From contig JAIPBH010000008.1 of assembly GCA_021739635.1 (NCBI GenBank), positions 124,001-188,000 of the forward strand: DNA of 64,000 nt. Reading direction: 5' to 3'. Under the pieces are notes generated by a model. That model did not search any database, was not told the DNA's origin, and saw only the letters and a list, made by a program, of their open reading frames with translations. Below, piece after piece: positions 9,937 through 18,715 of this stretch. How positions within the stretch are numbered: the stretch's first letter is position 1; each line of letters opens with the position of its first letter. A program made the translations under genes and the position numbers. The DNA is from Flavobacteriaceae bacterium. GTDB taxonomy: Bacteria > Bacteroidota > Bacteroidia > Flavobacteriales > Flavobacteriaceae.

Positions 9937-10719
9937 TTATAATGTTATTCTTGTAAAATTATCATTTTCTTGGGTTAACATATTCGTATTTCCCATATTT
10001 ATGGTTTGTACGCCGTGTTTTAAAGCATCAAAACAGTTTTCCAACTTTGGAAGCATCCCATCAGCTATAATACCTTGTTCTAATAATTGGTTATATGTAT
10101 TAGAATTGATATGTTTTATAACGGAGTTTTTATCATTGATATCTTTTAACACGCCATTTAATTCAAAACAATAATAAATCGAGGTTTCATAAATAGGGCT
10201 CATACCAATTGCTAATTGTGAGGTGACGGTATCAGCATTGGTATTTAATAATTGTCCGTTACCATCATGTGTTATTGCACAAAAAACAGGTGTGAAATTG
10301 GCATTAATTAATTTATTAATAGACTGGTACGCAACTTTTTTAACATCGCCAACAAATCCGAAATCTACGTCTTTAACAGGTCTTTTTTTAGATAAGATAC
10401 TATTGATATCTGCTCCTGTTAAACCAATAGCATCAATGTTTAAAGCTTGTAATTTAGCCACGATGTTCTTGTTTACCAAACCTCCATAGACCATCGTAAT
10501 AACTTCTAACGTTTCTGCATCGGTAATCCGTCTGCCATTCACCATGTTAGATTGAATTCCTAATTTTAAGGCAATACTTGTGGCACGTTTTCCTCCTCCG
10601 TGCACTAAAATTTTATATCCTTCTAATTTAGAAAATAGTTTAAGAAAATCATTTAAAGACGTTTCGTCTTCAATGATATTTCCTCCTATTTTTACTATGG
10701 ATAGTTTTTCTTTAGGCAT
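9937..10719 (-). CDS. argB: N-acetyl(succinyl)glutamate kinase
   Basis: Phosphorylates the gamma-carboxylate of N-acylglutamate. Amino-acid kinase fold: VKIGGNIIED near residues 9-18, VHGGGKRA at 39-46, substrate-binding NGRRITD, and a late NTNADTVTSQLA ATP-binding region. The 260 residues match the short form without an N-terminal regulatory extension, so arginine inhibition through that helix is not expected. Its start overlaps the argF' stop by 8 bp. Confidence 0.93.
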   Translation of the reverse strand: MPKEKLSIVKIGGNIIEDETSLNDFLKLFSKLEGYKILVHGGGKRATSIALKLGIQSNMVNGRRITDAETLEVITMVYGGLVNKNIVAKLQALNIDAIGLTGADINSILSKKRPVKDVDFGFVGDVKKVAYQSINKLINANFTPVFCAITHDGNGQLLNTNADTVTSQLAIGMSPIYETSIYYCFELNGVLKDINDKNSVIKHINSNTYNQLLEQGIIADGMLPKLENCFDALKHGVQTINMGNTNMLTQENDNFTRITL

Positions 10720-11650
10720 TTTCTAATAATTTTTTAAGCACCAATTGAGCTGCATAAGTTCTATTATTGGCTTGTTGGATAACAATAGAACTCTCGCTAT
10801 CCAAAACAGCATCTTCTACAATCACATTTCGTCTTACAGGTAAACAATGCATAAATTTAGCATTACCCAATTTAGCTTTGGTAATCATCCAATTAGGGTC
10901 TGTGTTCAATATCTTTCCGTAATCTTCATACGAACTCCAGTTTTTCACATAAACAAAATCAGCCTCTTTAAATGCTTCATTTTGATTATGGAGTATCGGC
11001 GTATTAGCTGTTATTTTCGGATTTAAATCATAACCTTCTGGGTTGGTGATTACAAACTCCACATCCATTTTTTGCATGACTTGCACAAAGCTATTGGCAA
11101 CAGCATGCGGCAAGGCTTTTACATGAGGTGCCCAACTTAGCACAACTTTAGGCCTTGCTCTTTTTGAATATTCTGAAATTGTAATGGCATCTGTCAAACC
11201 TTGAAGTGGATGCCCAGTGGCACTTTCCATATTAACAATAGGTACAGAGGCATATTTTACAAAAGCATTTATTACTTGCTCACTTTCATCTTTGGCCTTA
11301 TTCGTCAACGTTGGAAAAGCCCTTACTGCAATAATATCACAATATTGAGACACAACAGCGGCGGCTTCTTTAATATGTTCAGCTGTGTTGCCATTCATAA
11401 TGGTACCATCTCCAAACTCAATGCCCCAAGCATCGCCAGACACATTCATCACAATCGGGTCCATACCTAAATTCAAGGCCGCTTTTTGGGTGCTTAATCG
11501 TGTGCGCAAACTGGAATTGAAAAACAATAACCCTATGGTTTTATGTTTTCCTAAAGTGATGTGTTTAAGCGGATTTGATTTTAAAGCTTTCGCTTCCTCA
11601 ATCCAAGAATGGATATTATCTATATCATTTATGGAGATGTAATTTTTCAT
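10712..11650 (-). CDS. argF': N-succinylornithine carbamoyltransferase
   Basis: Transcarbamylase acting on an acylated ornithine, the variant arginine route of Bacteroidota and Xanthomonas. Seen: carbamoyl-phosphate motif SSLRTRLS at 46-53 and HCLPVRRN at 268-275, the form typical of SOTCase/AOTCase and not of ordinary OTCase. Residue 90, in the loop NGNTAEH, is Ala. Family knowledge: acetylornithine enzymes have Glu here, the Bacteroides succinylornithine enzyme has Pro, and Glu-to-Ala/Ser/Pro swaps preference to succinylornithine, so I call this succinyl-specific. It lies between proB (8 bp) and argB (overlap). Confidence 0.9.
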   Translation of the reverse strand: MKNYISINDIDNIHSWIEEAKALKSNPLKHITLGKHKTIGLLFFNSSLRTRLSTQKAALNLGMDPIVMNVSGDAWGIEFGDGTIMNGNTAEHIKEAAAVVSQYCDIIAVRAFPTLTNKAKDESEQVINAFVKYASVPIVNMESATGHPLQGLTDAITISEYSKRARPKVVLSWAPHVKALPHAVANSFVQVMQKMDVEFVITNPEGYDLNPKITANTPILHNQNEAFKEADFVYVKNWSSYEDYGKILNTDPNWMITKAKLGNAKFMHCLPVRRNVIVEDAVLDSESSIVIQQANNRTYAAQLVLKKLLENA

Positions 11651-11658
11651 TTTTACTT

Positions 11659-12423
11659 TTATTTTATTTTTGTATACGGCACTTTGTTTTGAAAAGCATT
11701 GACGATGAAATTATCTTCCAACCCATTAACAATCCAAGTTTCTATATTGGCTTTTTTTGCTACCGAAGCCGCTTCAATTTTGGATGCCATACCTCCGCTG
11801 CCGTGTGATGATTTTGAACTGACTACTTGACTTGCCAATTCCTCAAAATTCTCAACCAATTCGATGGTTTTTGGAACACCATTTTCCATAGATTCTTTTG
11901 TGTAAATACCATGGGTATTGGTTGCAATAATAAACAAATCTGCTTCTAAAAGTGATGCGGTTAAAGCTCCTAATTTATCGTTATCACCAAACTTAATTTC
12001 ATCGGTTGCTACCGTATCATTTTCGTTAATGATGGGAATGTAATTATTACTAATCAAGACATTAATGGTGTTTACGATATTGATCCTGCTTTGTTCTCTT
12101 TCAAAATCGGAATAAGACAATAAACATTGTGAACTTAACAAACCATATTCTCTAAAAATTTCTTGATAAATACGAATTAAATGTGGTTGCCCAATAGATG
12201 CCAACGCCTGTTTTACATTAATATCTTTGCCTTTACTTTCCAGTTTTACAAACTGCTTAGCCACTGCTATAGCACCTGAACTTACGATAACAAACTCATA
12301 AGTATCTTGAAGTTGGGCTATTTGATTCGCCACATCTTCAATCTTACCCCTAGATATATTATTGGTTTCTTTGGTTAAAGTATTCGAACCTATCTTAAGT
12401 AATATTCTTTTCTTTTTCTGCAT
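11659..12423 (-). CDS. proB: Glutamate 5-kinase, short form
   Basis: First step of proline synthesis, making gamma-glutamyl phosphate. Amino-acid kinase domain with KIGSNTLT near residues 9-16, VSSGAIA near 48-54, the ENDTVATDEIKFGDNDKLGA substrate/ATP region and SHGSGGMASKI late. At 254 residues it ends after the kinase domain and lacks the C-terminal PUA domain of the E. coli enzyme. Its ATG overlaps the last base of the proA stop, so the two are translationally coupled inside the arginine operon. Confidence 0.92.
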   Translation of the reverse strand: MQKKKRILLKIGSNTLTKETNNISRGKIEDVANQIAQLQDTYEFVIVSSGAIAVAKQFVKLESKGKDINVKQALASIGQPHLIRIYQEIFREYGLLSSQCLLSYSDFEREQSRINIVNTINVLISNNYIPIINENDTVATDEIKFGDNDKLGALTASLLEADLFIIATNTHGIYTKESMENGVPKTIELVENFEELASQVVSSKSSHGSGGMASKIEAASVAKKANIETWIVNGLEDNFIVNAFQNKVPYTKIK

Positions 12424-13619
12424 TATCTTATTTGTCCGTTACCATGAACATACCATTTATTGGTTACTAAATGTTGTAAACCTATCGGACCACGTTGATG
12501 TAATTTATCGGTACTAATCGCCAACTCTCCACCCAGACCTAATTGAAAACCATCTGTAAATCTGGTAGATGCATTGTGATATACTACAGCATTATCTACA
12601 TTTTCCATAAATTTTTTCGCCTCTGCTTCATTTTTTGTTATGATGGAAGATGAATGTCCGCCAGAATAGTTATTAATCATGGTAACTGCATCTTGAGTGG
12701 AACCAATTTCCCCAATAACAATTTTATAATCTAGAAATTCTTGATGCCAAATATCATGTGATTTAATCGCTTCAACATGCTCATATTTTGAAAGAGTTTC
12801 ATTTCCCAAAATTTGAACTTTAAATCCTTTTAATTTTGAAATAAGTTCTTTAACAAAGGTATCTTTATTAGGTAAATTTTTATCAATCAACACTTTATCC
12901 AAAGCATTACACGCTGAAATTTTAGCTGTTTTTGCATTTATAATTATACTTAAAGCTATATCTAAATCTGCCTCTTTGTGCACATACACAAAATTATTCC
13001 CACGACCACTTATAATTACGGGGCATGTTGCATGTTGTTTCACAAAAGCTATCAATTTTTCTCCACCACGAGGCACAATTAAATCGACTTTTTGTGTTGG
13101 TTTTTCCAAAAATGTTTGCGTTTCAGTTCTATTGAATTGTAAATATTCCACCCAATCGGTTGAAGCACCACATGCTTTCAAAGCTTGATGCCATAACTCC
13201 ACAATTTTTAAGTTAGAATTCAAAGATTCTTTTCCTCCTTTCAATAATATTTTATTTCCCGATTTAAAAGCGATGCCAGCAGCTTCAACAGTAACATCTG
13301 GACGTGATTCATAAATAATTAAAACCGTTCCAAAAGAAGCTGTTTTATTATACACTTGCATCCCATTATCATGCTTGAAAACAAAACGCTCGACTCCCAC
13401 AGGATCTTCTTGAGAAGCTAAATTTTTCACAGATGCAATCATGCCATCTACTTTTAAATCGTCTACTTTCAATCGGTCATACATAGAAATATCCTCGCCA
13501 GTATAAGCTTCAACATCTGCTTTATTAATCTCAATAATTGCAACTCTTTCTTTTTCTAAAAGTACTGCCATTTTAAGCAATACGGCGTTTCTTGTTTCTA
13601 TGTTTAATAATGTATTCAT
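12423..13619 (-). CDS. proA: Glutamate-5-semialdehyde dehydrogenase (gamma-glutamyl phosphate reductase)
   Basis: NADPH-dependent reduction of gamma-glutamyl phosphate in proline synthesis. Aldehyde-dehydrogenase-like fold with YESRPDVTVEAAG near 103-115, GNKILLKGGKE near 121-131, IVPRGGEKLI at 181-190 and the catalytic Cys at about 237 in ISACNAL. Length 398 is normal. proB follows directly with overlap; argD is 54 bp upstream. Confidence 0.93.
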   Translation of the reverse strand: MNTLLNIETRNAVLLKMAVLLEKERVAIIEINKADVEAYTGEDISMYDRLKVDDLKVDGMIASVKNLASQEDPVGVERFVFKHDNGMQVYNKTASFGTVLIIYESRPDVTVEAAGIAFKSGNKILLKGGKESLNSNLKIVELWHQALKACGASTDWVEYLQFNRTETQTFLEKPTQKVDLIVPRGGEKLIAFVKQHATCPVIISGRGNNFVYVHKEADLDIALSIIINAKTAKISACNALDKVLIDKNLPNKDTFVKELISKLKGFKVQILGNETLSKYEHVEAIKSHDIWHQEFLDYKIVIGEIGSTQDAVTMINNYSGGHSSSIITKNEAEAKKFMENVDNAVVYHNASTRFTDGFQLGLGGELAISTDKLHQRGPIGLQHLVTNKWYVHGNGQIR

Positions 13620-13673
13620 TTTTGTTTATAATTTTTGAAGTTTTAGGCTTCTTAATTTTCAACAAACTTTGTT

Positions 13674-14834
13674 TTAACCTTGAACTTCTAGTTCTTTATT
13701 TTCTATGTTAATCAACGCTTTTTTAAGGGCTTCAAAGAATTCATCAACATGATTTTCAGTAATGGTTAATGGTGGTAAAATTCTAATCAATTTTTTATTT
13801 GAAGCTGCACCTGTGAAAATATGATACTCATAAATAAGCTTTTTTCTTAATTCACCTACTTCAAAGTCGAATTCTAAACCAAGCATTAAGCCTCTTCCTT
13901 TAATAATTTTTATCTGCGGAATTGTTTTAGCTATAGAAATAAAGTATTCTGAAATATTGTTGACATTATCCATTAAATTTTCTTCTTCAATCGTATTTAA
14001 AACGGCTAATCCAGCAGCACATGCCAAATGATTTCCGCCAAAAGTAGTTCCTAACATGCCATACTTGGCTTCAATACTTGGGTGAATCAAAATCCCCCCA
14101 ATTGGGAAACCATTTCCCATACCCTTTGCAATGGAAATCACATCTGGCGTTACATTATAATGCTGGAAAGCAAAGAATTTTCCTGAACGTCCGTAACCAG
14201 ATTGCACCTCATCTGCAATAAAAAAGGTATTATTAGCTTTACAAAGAGTATCTACTTGTTCAAAAAAAGCTTTAGTTCCTTGATCTAAACCTCCAACGCC
14301 TTGAATAAATTCCACAATTACGGCACAAACGTCTCCTTTTTCTAATTCATTTTTTACTCCTTCTACATCATTTAAGGCTAAAAAAGTTACTTTATGTTGC
14401 GCATTAATAGGCGCTACTATAGACTTACTATCAGTTGCTGCAACAGCTGCTGATGTACGACCATGAAATGAATTATTGAAAGCTATAACTCTTGAATTAC
14501 CAGTTTTAAATGAAGCTAATTTTAGTGCGTTTTCGTTTGCCTCAGCACCAGAATTACATAAAAATAACTCACACCCTTTACACCCTGAAAGTGCTTCAAG
14601 TTTGTCAGCTAAGGCTACTTGCAATGGATTTTTAATCGCATTGGAATAAAATCCTAGTTTAGAAACCTGATTGCTAACAGCTTTCACATAATTAGGATGC
14701 GAATGCCCAATGGAAATTACGGCATGACCTCCGTAAAGGTCTAAATATTCAACTCCTGTTTCATCGTAAACATACATATCTTTTCCAGATACTGGAGTGA
14801 TATTATATAATGGGTAAACGTCAAATAATGGCAT
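13674..14834 (-). CDS. argD: Acetyl(succinyl)ornithine aminotransferase
   Basis: PLP enzyme converting N-acylglutamate semialdehyde to N-acylornithine. Class-III aminotransferase marks: GGHAVISIGHSHP near the N-terminus, FHGRTSAA, FIADEVQSGYGRSGK and the PLP lysine in IAKGMGNGFPIGG. I choose the ATG at 14834 (MPLFDVYPLYNI), because it lies one base after the proC stop and family members start with this block. An in-frame ATG at 14879 would add 15 basic residues and overlap proC by 44 bp, which is less likely. Confidence 0.92.
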   Translation of the reverse strand: MPLFDVYPLYNITPVSGKDMYVYDETGVEYLDLYGGHAVISIGHSHPNYVKAVSNQVSKLGFYSNAIKNPLQVALADKLEALSGCKGCELFLCNSGAEANENALKLASFKTGNSRVIAFNNSFHGRTSAAVAATDSKSIVAPINAQHKVTFLALNDVEGVKNELEKGDVCAVIVEFIQGVGGLDQGTKAFFEQVDTLCKANNTFFIADEVQSGYGRSGKFFAFQHYNVTPDVISIAKGMGNGFPIGGILIHPSIEAKYGMLGTTFGGNHLACAAGLAVLNTIEEENLMDNVNNISEYFISIAKTIPQIKIIKGRGLMLGLEFDFEVGELRKKLIYEYHIFTGAASNKKLIRILPPLTITENHVDEFFEALKKALINIENKELEVQG

Positions 14835-14835
14835 T

Positions 14836-15630
14836 CTAATTCTTTTTAATTTGGTTAATTTTTTCAAAGGATGCAACAATACCTTTAATTAAAGATGAAC
14901 TTAATCCTTGATGCTCCATTTCGTTTAAACCTTCAATGGTACAACCTCTTGGTGTTGTTACACGATCTATTTCTTGTTCTGGATGGCTTCCAGATTCAAT
15001 TAATAAGCTAGCGGCTCCAAAACAGGTTTGCATAGCTAATTCTTGTGCCTCACGAGCTTCAAACCCCAATTGAATAGCTCCTTGAGTGGTAGCTCGAATT
15101 AAACGCATCCAAAATGCAATACCACTGGCACAAATAACAGTTGCTGCTTGAATTTGCTCTTCGGGAATTTCTAGTGAACGCCCAAGGCGATTAAAAATTT
15201 CTAATGCAAGTTTTACTTTTTCTTTTCCTTTTTCATTAGATGCTATACAAGTCATAGATTGCCCTACTGAAATAGCCGTATTAGGCATGGCTCTTATAAT
15301 GTATTTAGCTTCTCCAACTACAGACTCAATTCTTGCTATGGAATAACCTGTAATGGTTGAAATAATTATATGATTTTTAGTTAAAAATGGTTCTAATTTT
15401 TTTAAAATATTTTCAAGTTGTGATGGCTGAACAGCAAAAATTAAAATATCTGAATTTTTTACGGCTAAAGCATTATCAGAAGTTAAAGTGACTCCTTTTG
15501 AACCTTCAAATTCCTTGAGATGTTCAATATTCCTTTTAGTTAAATACAATGTTGAAATAGCATCATGCGCTATTAGTCCTTTTGCTATGGATTTTCCTAA
15601 ATTCCCTGCTCCTATAATGGCTATTTTCAT
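14836..15630 (-). CDS. proC: Pyrroline-5-carboxylate reductase
   Basis: Last step of proline synthesis, NAD(P)H reduction of pyrroline-5-carboxylate. The N-terminal Rossmann motif IIGAGNLGKSIAKGL (residues 5-19) and the C-terminal signature VTTPRGCTIEGLNEME are both present in 264 residues. It lies between argC and argD, so all three proline genes are inside the arginine operon, though in the order proC, argD, proA, proB. Confidence 0.93.
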   Translation of the reverse strand: MKIAIIGAGNLGKSIAKGLIAHDAISTLYLTKRNIEHLKEFEGSKGVTLTSDNALAVKNSDILIFAVQPSQLENILKKLEPFLTKNHIIISTITGYSIARIESVVGEAKYIIRAMPNTAISVGQSMTCIASNEKGKEKVKLALEIFNRLGRSLEIPEEQIQAATVICASGIAFWMRLIRATTQGAIQLGFEAREAQELAMQTCFGAASLLIESGSHPEQEIDRVTTPRGCTIEGLNEMEHQGLSSSLIKGIVASFEKINQIKKN

Positions 15631-15702
15631 TTTTTTACATTTTATTGTTCTTAAAAGGAAAAATGTGTTAGCATAAATTATGCTCAGTGCATAATTTCCT
15701 AA

Positions 15703-16680
15703 TTAAAAATAATTGGCTTTTAATTGCAATCCTTCAGTTTCTTCAAACCCAAACATCAAATTCATATTTTGGATGGCTTGTCCAGATGCCCCTTTTAATA
15801 AATTATCAATAATACTTGTAATAAGTAATTTGTTATTATGTTTATGCAAATGAATCAAGCATTTATTGGTGTTTACTACTTGTTTTAAATGCAAGTCTTC
15901 ATCAGAAATAAAAGTAAATCTTGAATCTTGATAAAAGGCTTTATATAAATGTTTTACTTCTTCTAAAGTGCCTTCAAAACTGGTATAAACAGTTGCAAAA
16001 ATGCCTCTGGAAAAATTACCTCTGTTTGGCATAAAAACGATTTCTGAAGAAAAACTTTCTTGTAATTGTTTAACGGATTGATTGATTTCGCCTAAATGCT
16101 GATGTGTAAAAGGTTTATAATATGAGAAATTGTTATCTCTCCAAGTAAAATGAGTAGTTTCAGACAACGAAGTTCCTGCTCCAGTTGAACCGGTAACTGC
16201 ATTTACATGCACATCACTATTTATTAAATTGTTCTCTGCCAATGGTAATATTGCTAATTGTATGGCTGTTGCAAAACAGCCTGGGTTTGCTACATAATCA
16301 GCTTTTTTAATGGCTTCTTTTTGAAGTTCAGGCAATCCATAAACAAAGGTTTTATTATTAAAAACTTTATCTTTTTCTAGTCTGAAATCATTTCCTAAGT
16401 CAATAATTTTTGTAGTATCTGAAAAAGTATTTGCTTTTAAAAACTTAACTGAATTTCCGTGCCCTAAACACAAAAACAATACATCGACATTTGGATTGAT
16501 AACATCAGTGAATTTTAAATCTAAACTACCTTCTAAGTCTTGATGCACTTTACAAATTTTATTACCAGCATTTGATGTGCTGTAAACAAAATTGATTTCT
16601 GCTTCACGATGAAACATCAATAGTCTAATCAATTCTCCTGCCGTATAACCTGCTCCTCCAATAATGCCGACTTGTATCAT
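15703..16680 (-). CDS. argC: N-acetyl(succinyl)-gamma-glutamyl-phosphate reductase
   Basis: NADPH reduction of the acylglutamyl phosphate. Seen: nucleotide-binding GIIGGAGYTAGELIRLL at residues 5-21, the FLCLGHG motif near 69-75, the catalytic cysteine C135 in ANPGCFATA and a TGSTGAGTS stretch. Length 325 is normal. It begins 4 bp after the argG stop. A 72-bp gap separates it from proC, one of the larger gaps in the operon. Confidence 0.94.
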   Translation of the reverse strand: MIQVGIIGGAGYTAGELIRLLMFHREAEINFVYSTSNAGNKICKVHQDLEGSLDLKFTDVINPNVDVLFLCLGHGNSVKFLKANTFSDTTKIIDLGNDFRLEKDKVFNNKTFVYGLPELQKEAIKKADYVANPGCFATAIQLAILPLAENNLINSDVHVNAVTGSTGAGTSLSETTHFTWRDNNFSYYKPFTHQHLGEINQSVKQLQESFSSEIVFMPNRGNFSRGIFATVYTSFEGTLEEVKHLYKAFYQDSRFTFISDEDLHLKQVVNTNKCLIHLHKHNNKLLITSIIDNLLKGASGQAIQNMNLMFGFEETEGLQLKANYF

Positions 16681-16684
16681 GCCT

Positions 16685-17869
16685 TTATGAGTTTACTTGT
16701 TGATAGATTTTATTTTGATTTCCAAAGATTTTTATAAATCCTTTGGCTTCATCAGGAGTCCAACCTTTACTTTCTTCGCCATAACTTCCAAACTTAGCAT
16801 TCATTAAATCATGTTTAGAAACAATACCATCTAAAGTGAAATGATATGGTTTTAAACTTACTGTTACATCACCACTAACCTTGTCTTGACTACTTTGTAA
16901 AAAAGCTTCAATGTTTCGCATCACTGGATCTAAATATTGTCCTTCGTGTAAATGCATTCCATAGAAACTTGCTAAATATTCTTTATGTTGCAATTGCCAT
17001 TTAGTAAGCGTGTGTTTCTCTAATAAATGATGTGCTTTTATGGTAATTAAAGCTGCTGGTGCTTCAAAACCAACACGTCCTTTAATACCAACAATAGTAT
17101 CTCCTACATGAATATCTCTACCAATAGCATAGGCTGATGCCAAATTATTTAAGGCTTCAATATTTACTTCAGGATCATTTTTAACACCATTTACGGCTAC
17201 CAACTCTCCTTTTTCAAAAGTTAACTTTACCTTTTCTTCGTCACTGTGTTTTAGTTGAGATGGATAGGCTTCATTTGGTAATGGTTTTTCAGAAGTTAAA
17301 GTTTCTTGACCTCCAACACTAGTTCCCCAAAGCCCTTTGTTTATAGAATACTTGGCTTTCTCCCAAGACATATCGATACCATTGGCTTTTAAATATTCTA
17401 TTTCTTCTTGTCTTGAAAGTTTTTCATCTCTAATAGGCGTTACGATTTGGATTTCTGGAGCCAAAGTTTGAAAAATCATATCAAATCTAACTTGGTCATT
17501 TCCTGCACCTGTACTTCCATGAGCAATATATTCTGCTCCAATACTTTTAGCATATTCTACTATTTCAATAGCTTGAATAATTCGTTCAGCACTTACTGAT
17601 AATGGATACGTATTATTTTTTAAAACATTACCAAAAACTAAATACTTAATCACTTTTTGGTAAAAAGAATTAACAGCATCAATATTTTTATAAGTTGAAA
17701 CACCCATTTTATAGGCATTAGCTTCAATGTTATCAATTTCAGTTTGCGTAAATCCGCCTGTATTGACGCTTACCGCGTGCACATCAAATTTTTTAGACAA
17801 ACTTACGGCACAATAAGAGGTATCTAATCCGCCACTATAGGCAATTACTAATTTTTTCATGGTACTCAT
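16685..17869 (-). CDS. argG: Argininosuccinate synthase
   Basis: ATP-dependent joining of citrulline and aspartate. The N-type ATP pyrophosphatase motif AYSGGLDTS is at residues 9-17; GSTGAGNDQVRFD and SVGGQETLTSEKPLPNEAYP are family-typical. The ATG at 17869 overlaps the preceding gene's stop as ATGA, a classic coupling arrangement; an ATG three codons later (17860, giving MKKLVIAYSGG) is the start seen in most homologues and may be the true one. Confidence 0.95.
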   Translation of the reverse strand: MSTMKKLVIAYSGGLDTSYCAVSLSKKFDVHAVSVNTGGFTQTEIDNIEANAYKMGVSTYKNIDAVNSFYQKVIKYLVFGNVLKNNTYPLSVSAERIIQAIEIVEYAKSIGAEYIAHGSTGAGNDQVRFDMIFQTLAPEIQIVTPIRDEKLSRQEEIEYLKANGIDMSWEKAKYSINKGLWGTSVGGQETLTSEKPLPNEAYPSQLKHSDEEKVKLTFEKGELVAVNGVKNDPEVNIEALNNLASAYAIGRDIHVGDTIVGIKGRVGFEAPAALITIKAHHLLEKHTLTKWQLQHKEYLASFYGMHLHEGQYLDPVMRNIEAFLQSSQDKVSGDVTVSLKPYHFTLDGIVSKHDLMNAKFGSYGEESKGWTPDEAKGFIKIFGNQNKIYQQVNS

Positions 17870-18483
17870 TTCTTATCTTTTTTTAAAAACATGGTTTCTT
17901 TGATATGCTTTAATCTTTGAAACACTTTTGTTTTTACTTGTTTTTTTTCGTTAATGTCTTTTGCTGCAGGGTCATATAACATCCCGGTACACAAACACAT
18001 TTTTCTATTGGTACGTGTTAAAACGTCATAATTTTTACAAGTTTGGCATCCATCCCAAAAGGTTGGATCATCGGTTAACTCTGAAAACGGTACTGGTTTA
18101 TAACCTAATTCGGTATTCATTTTCATAACCGCTAAACCTGTGGTGATACTAAACACTTTAGCTTCTGGGAATTTATTTCTTGAATGTTGAAATACTTTAT
18201 GCTTAATTTTTTTTGCTAAACCGGCATTTCTGTAATCTGGATGCACAATCAATCCGGAGTTAGCAACAAACTTACCATGGCCCCATTTTTCGATGTAACA
18301 AAAACCAGCAAATTTATCGCCATCTAAAGCGATAACAGCGTTACCATTTTCCATTTTTGTGGTAATATATTCCGGGGTACGTCTGGCTATACCTGTGCCC
18401 CTAACTGCAGCAGATTCTGCAATGGTTTCGCAAATAATTTCTGCGTATTTACTATGAGATTTATCAGCAATTACAATGTCCAT
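17866..18483 (-). CDS. GNAT acyltransferase, probable N-acyl (acetyl/succinyl)glutamate synthase
   Basis: First gene of the arginine operon and the only candidate in it for the first pathway step. The GNAT fold is visible as SGLIVHPDYRNAGLAKKI (76-93), the acyl-CoA motif A. It does not resemble the classical kinase-fused ArgA. A C-terminal cysteine set, CxxC at 146-149 and CxC at 163-165 (CQTC, CLC), looks like a metal site. Whether acetyl-CoA or succinyl-CoA is used cannot be seen, but the succinylornithine-type ArgF' argues for succinyl-CoA. Length 205. Confidence 0.75.
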   Translation of the reverse strand: MDIVIADKSHSKYAEIICETIAESAAVRGTGIARRTPEYITTKMENGNAVIALDGDKFAGFCYIEKWGHGKFVANSGLIVHPDYRNAGLAKKIKHKVFQHSRNKFPEAKVFSITTGLAVMKMNTELGYKPVPFSELTDDPTFWDGCQTCKNYDVLTRTNRKMCLCTGMLYDPAAKDINEKKQVKTKVFQRLKHIKETMFLKKDKK

Positions 18484-18578
18484 TTATTGTATTGATTTTC
18501 AAATTAAAAATTAAAAATTAATGCTTTTTCTTTAATGATGAACTGGACTCACCTAGTTCTTTATGAGACTTACAACCC

Positions 18579-18608
18579 TTACGGGCGACGTGGAAAAATA
18601 TGGCACAT
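18579..18608 (-). CDS. Candidate nine-codon uORF MCHIFPRRP
   Basis: ATG at 18608, nine sense codons and TAA. The peptide is MCHIFPRRP; its last three codons are CGT CGC CCG in an AT-rich region, and the hexamer CGTCGC also occurs in the leader peptide upstream. Just after it CCC-GTAA-GGG can form a tiny hairpin that includes the stop codon. Too short for certainty; position in front of the operon and paired arginine codons are the evidence. Confidence 0.4.
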   Translation of the reverse strand: MCHIFPRRP

Positions 18609-18715
18609 AAAATAGTGGTTAATTGACCTACTAATTATATTTTGATATGCTATGAATGAAACTTTGTTCAATGTGATAAAAATTAAAATGACGTTTTGGT
18701 TTTGGTAACTAAAGA

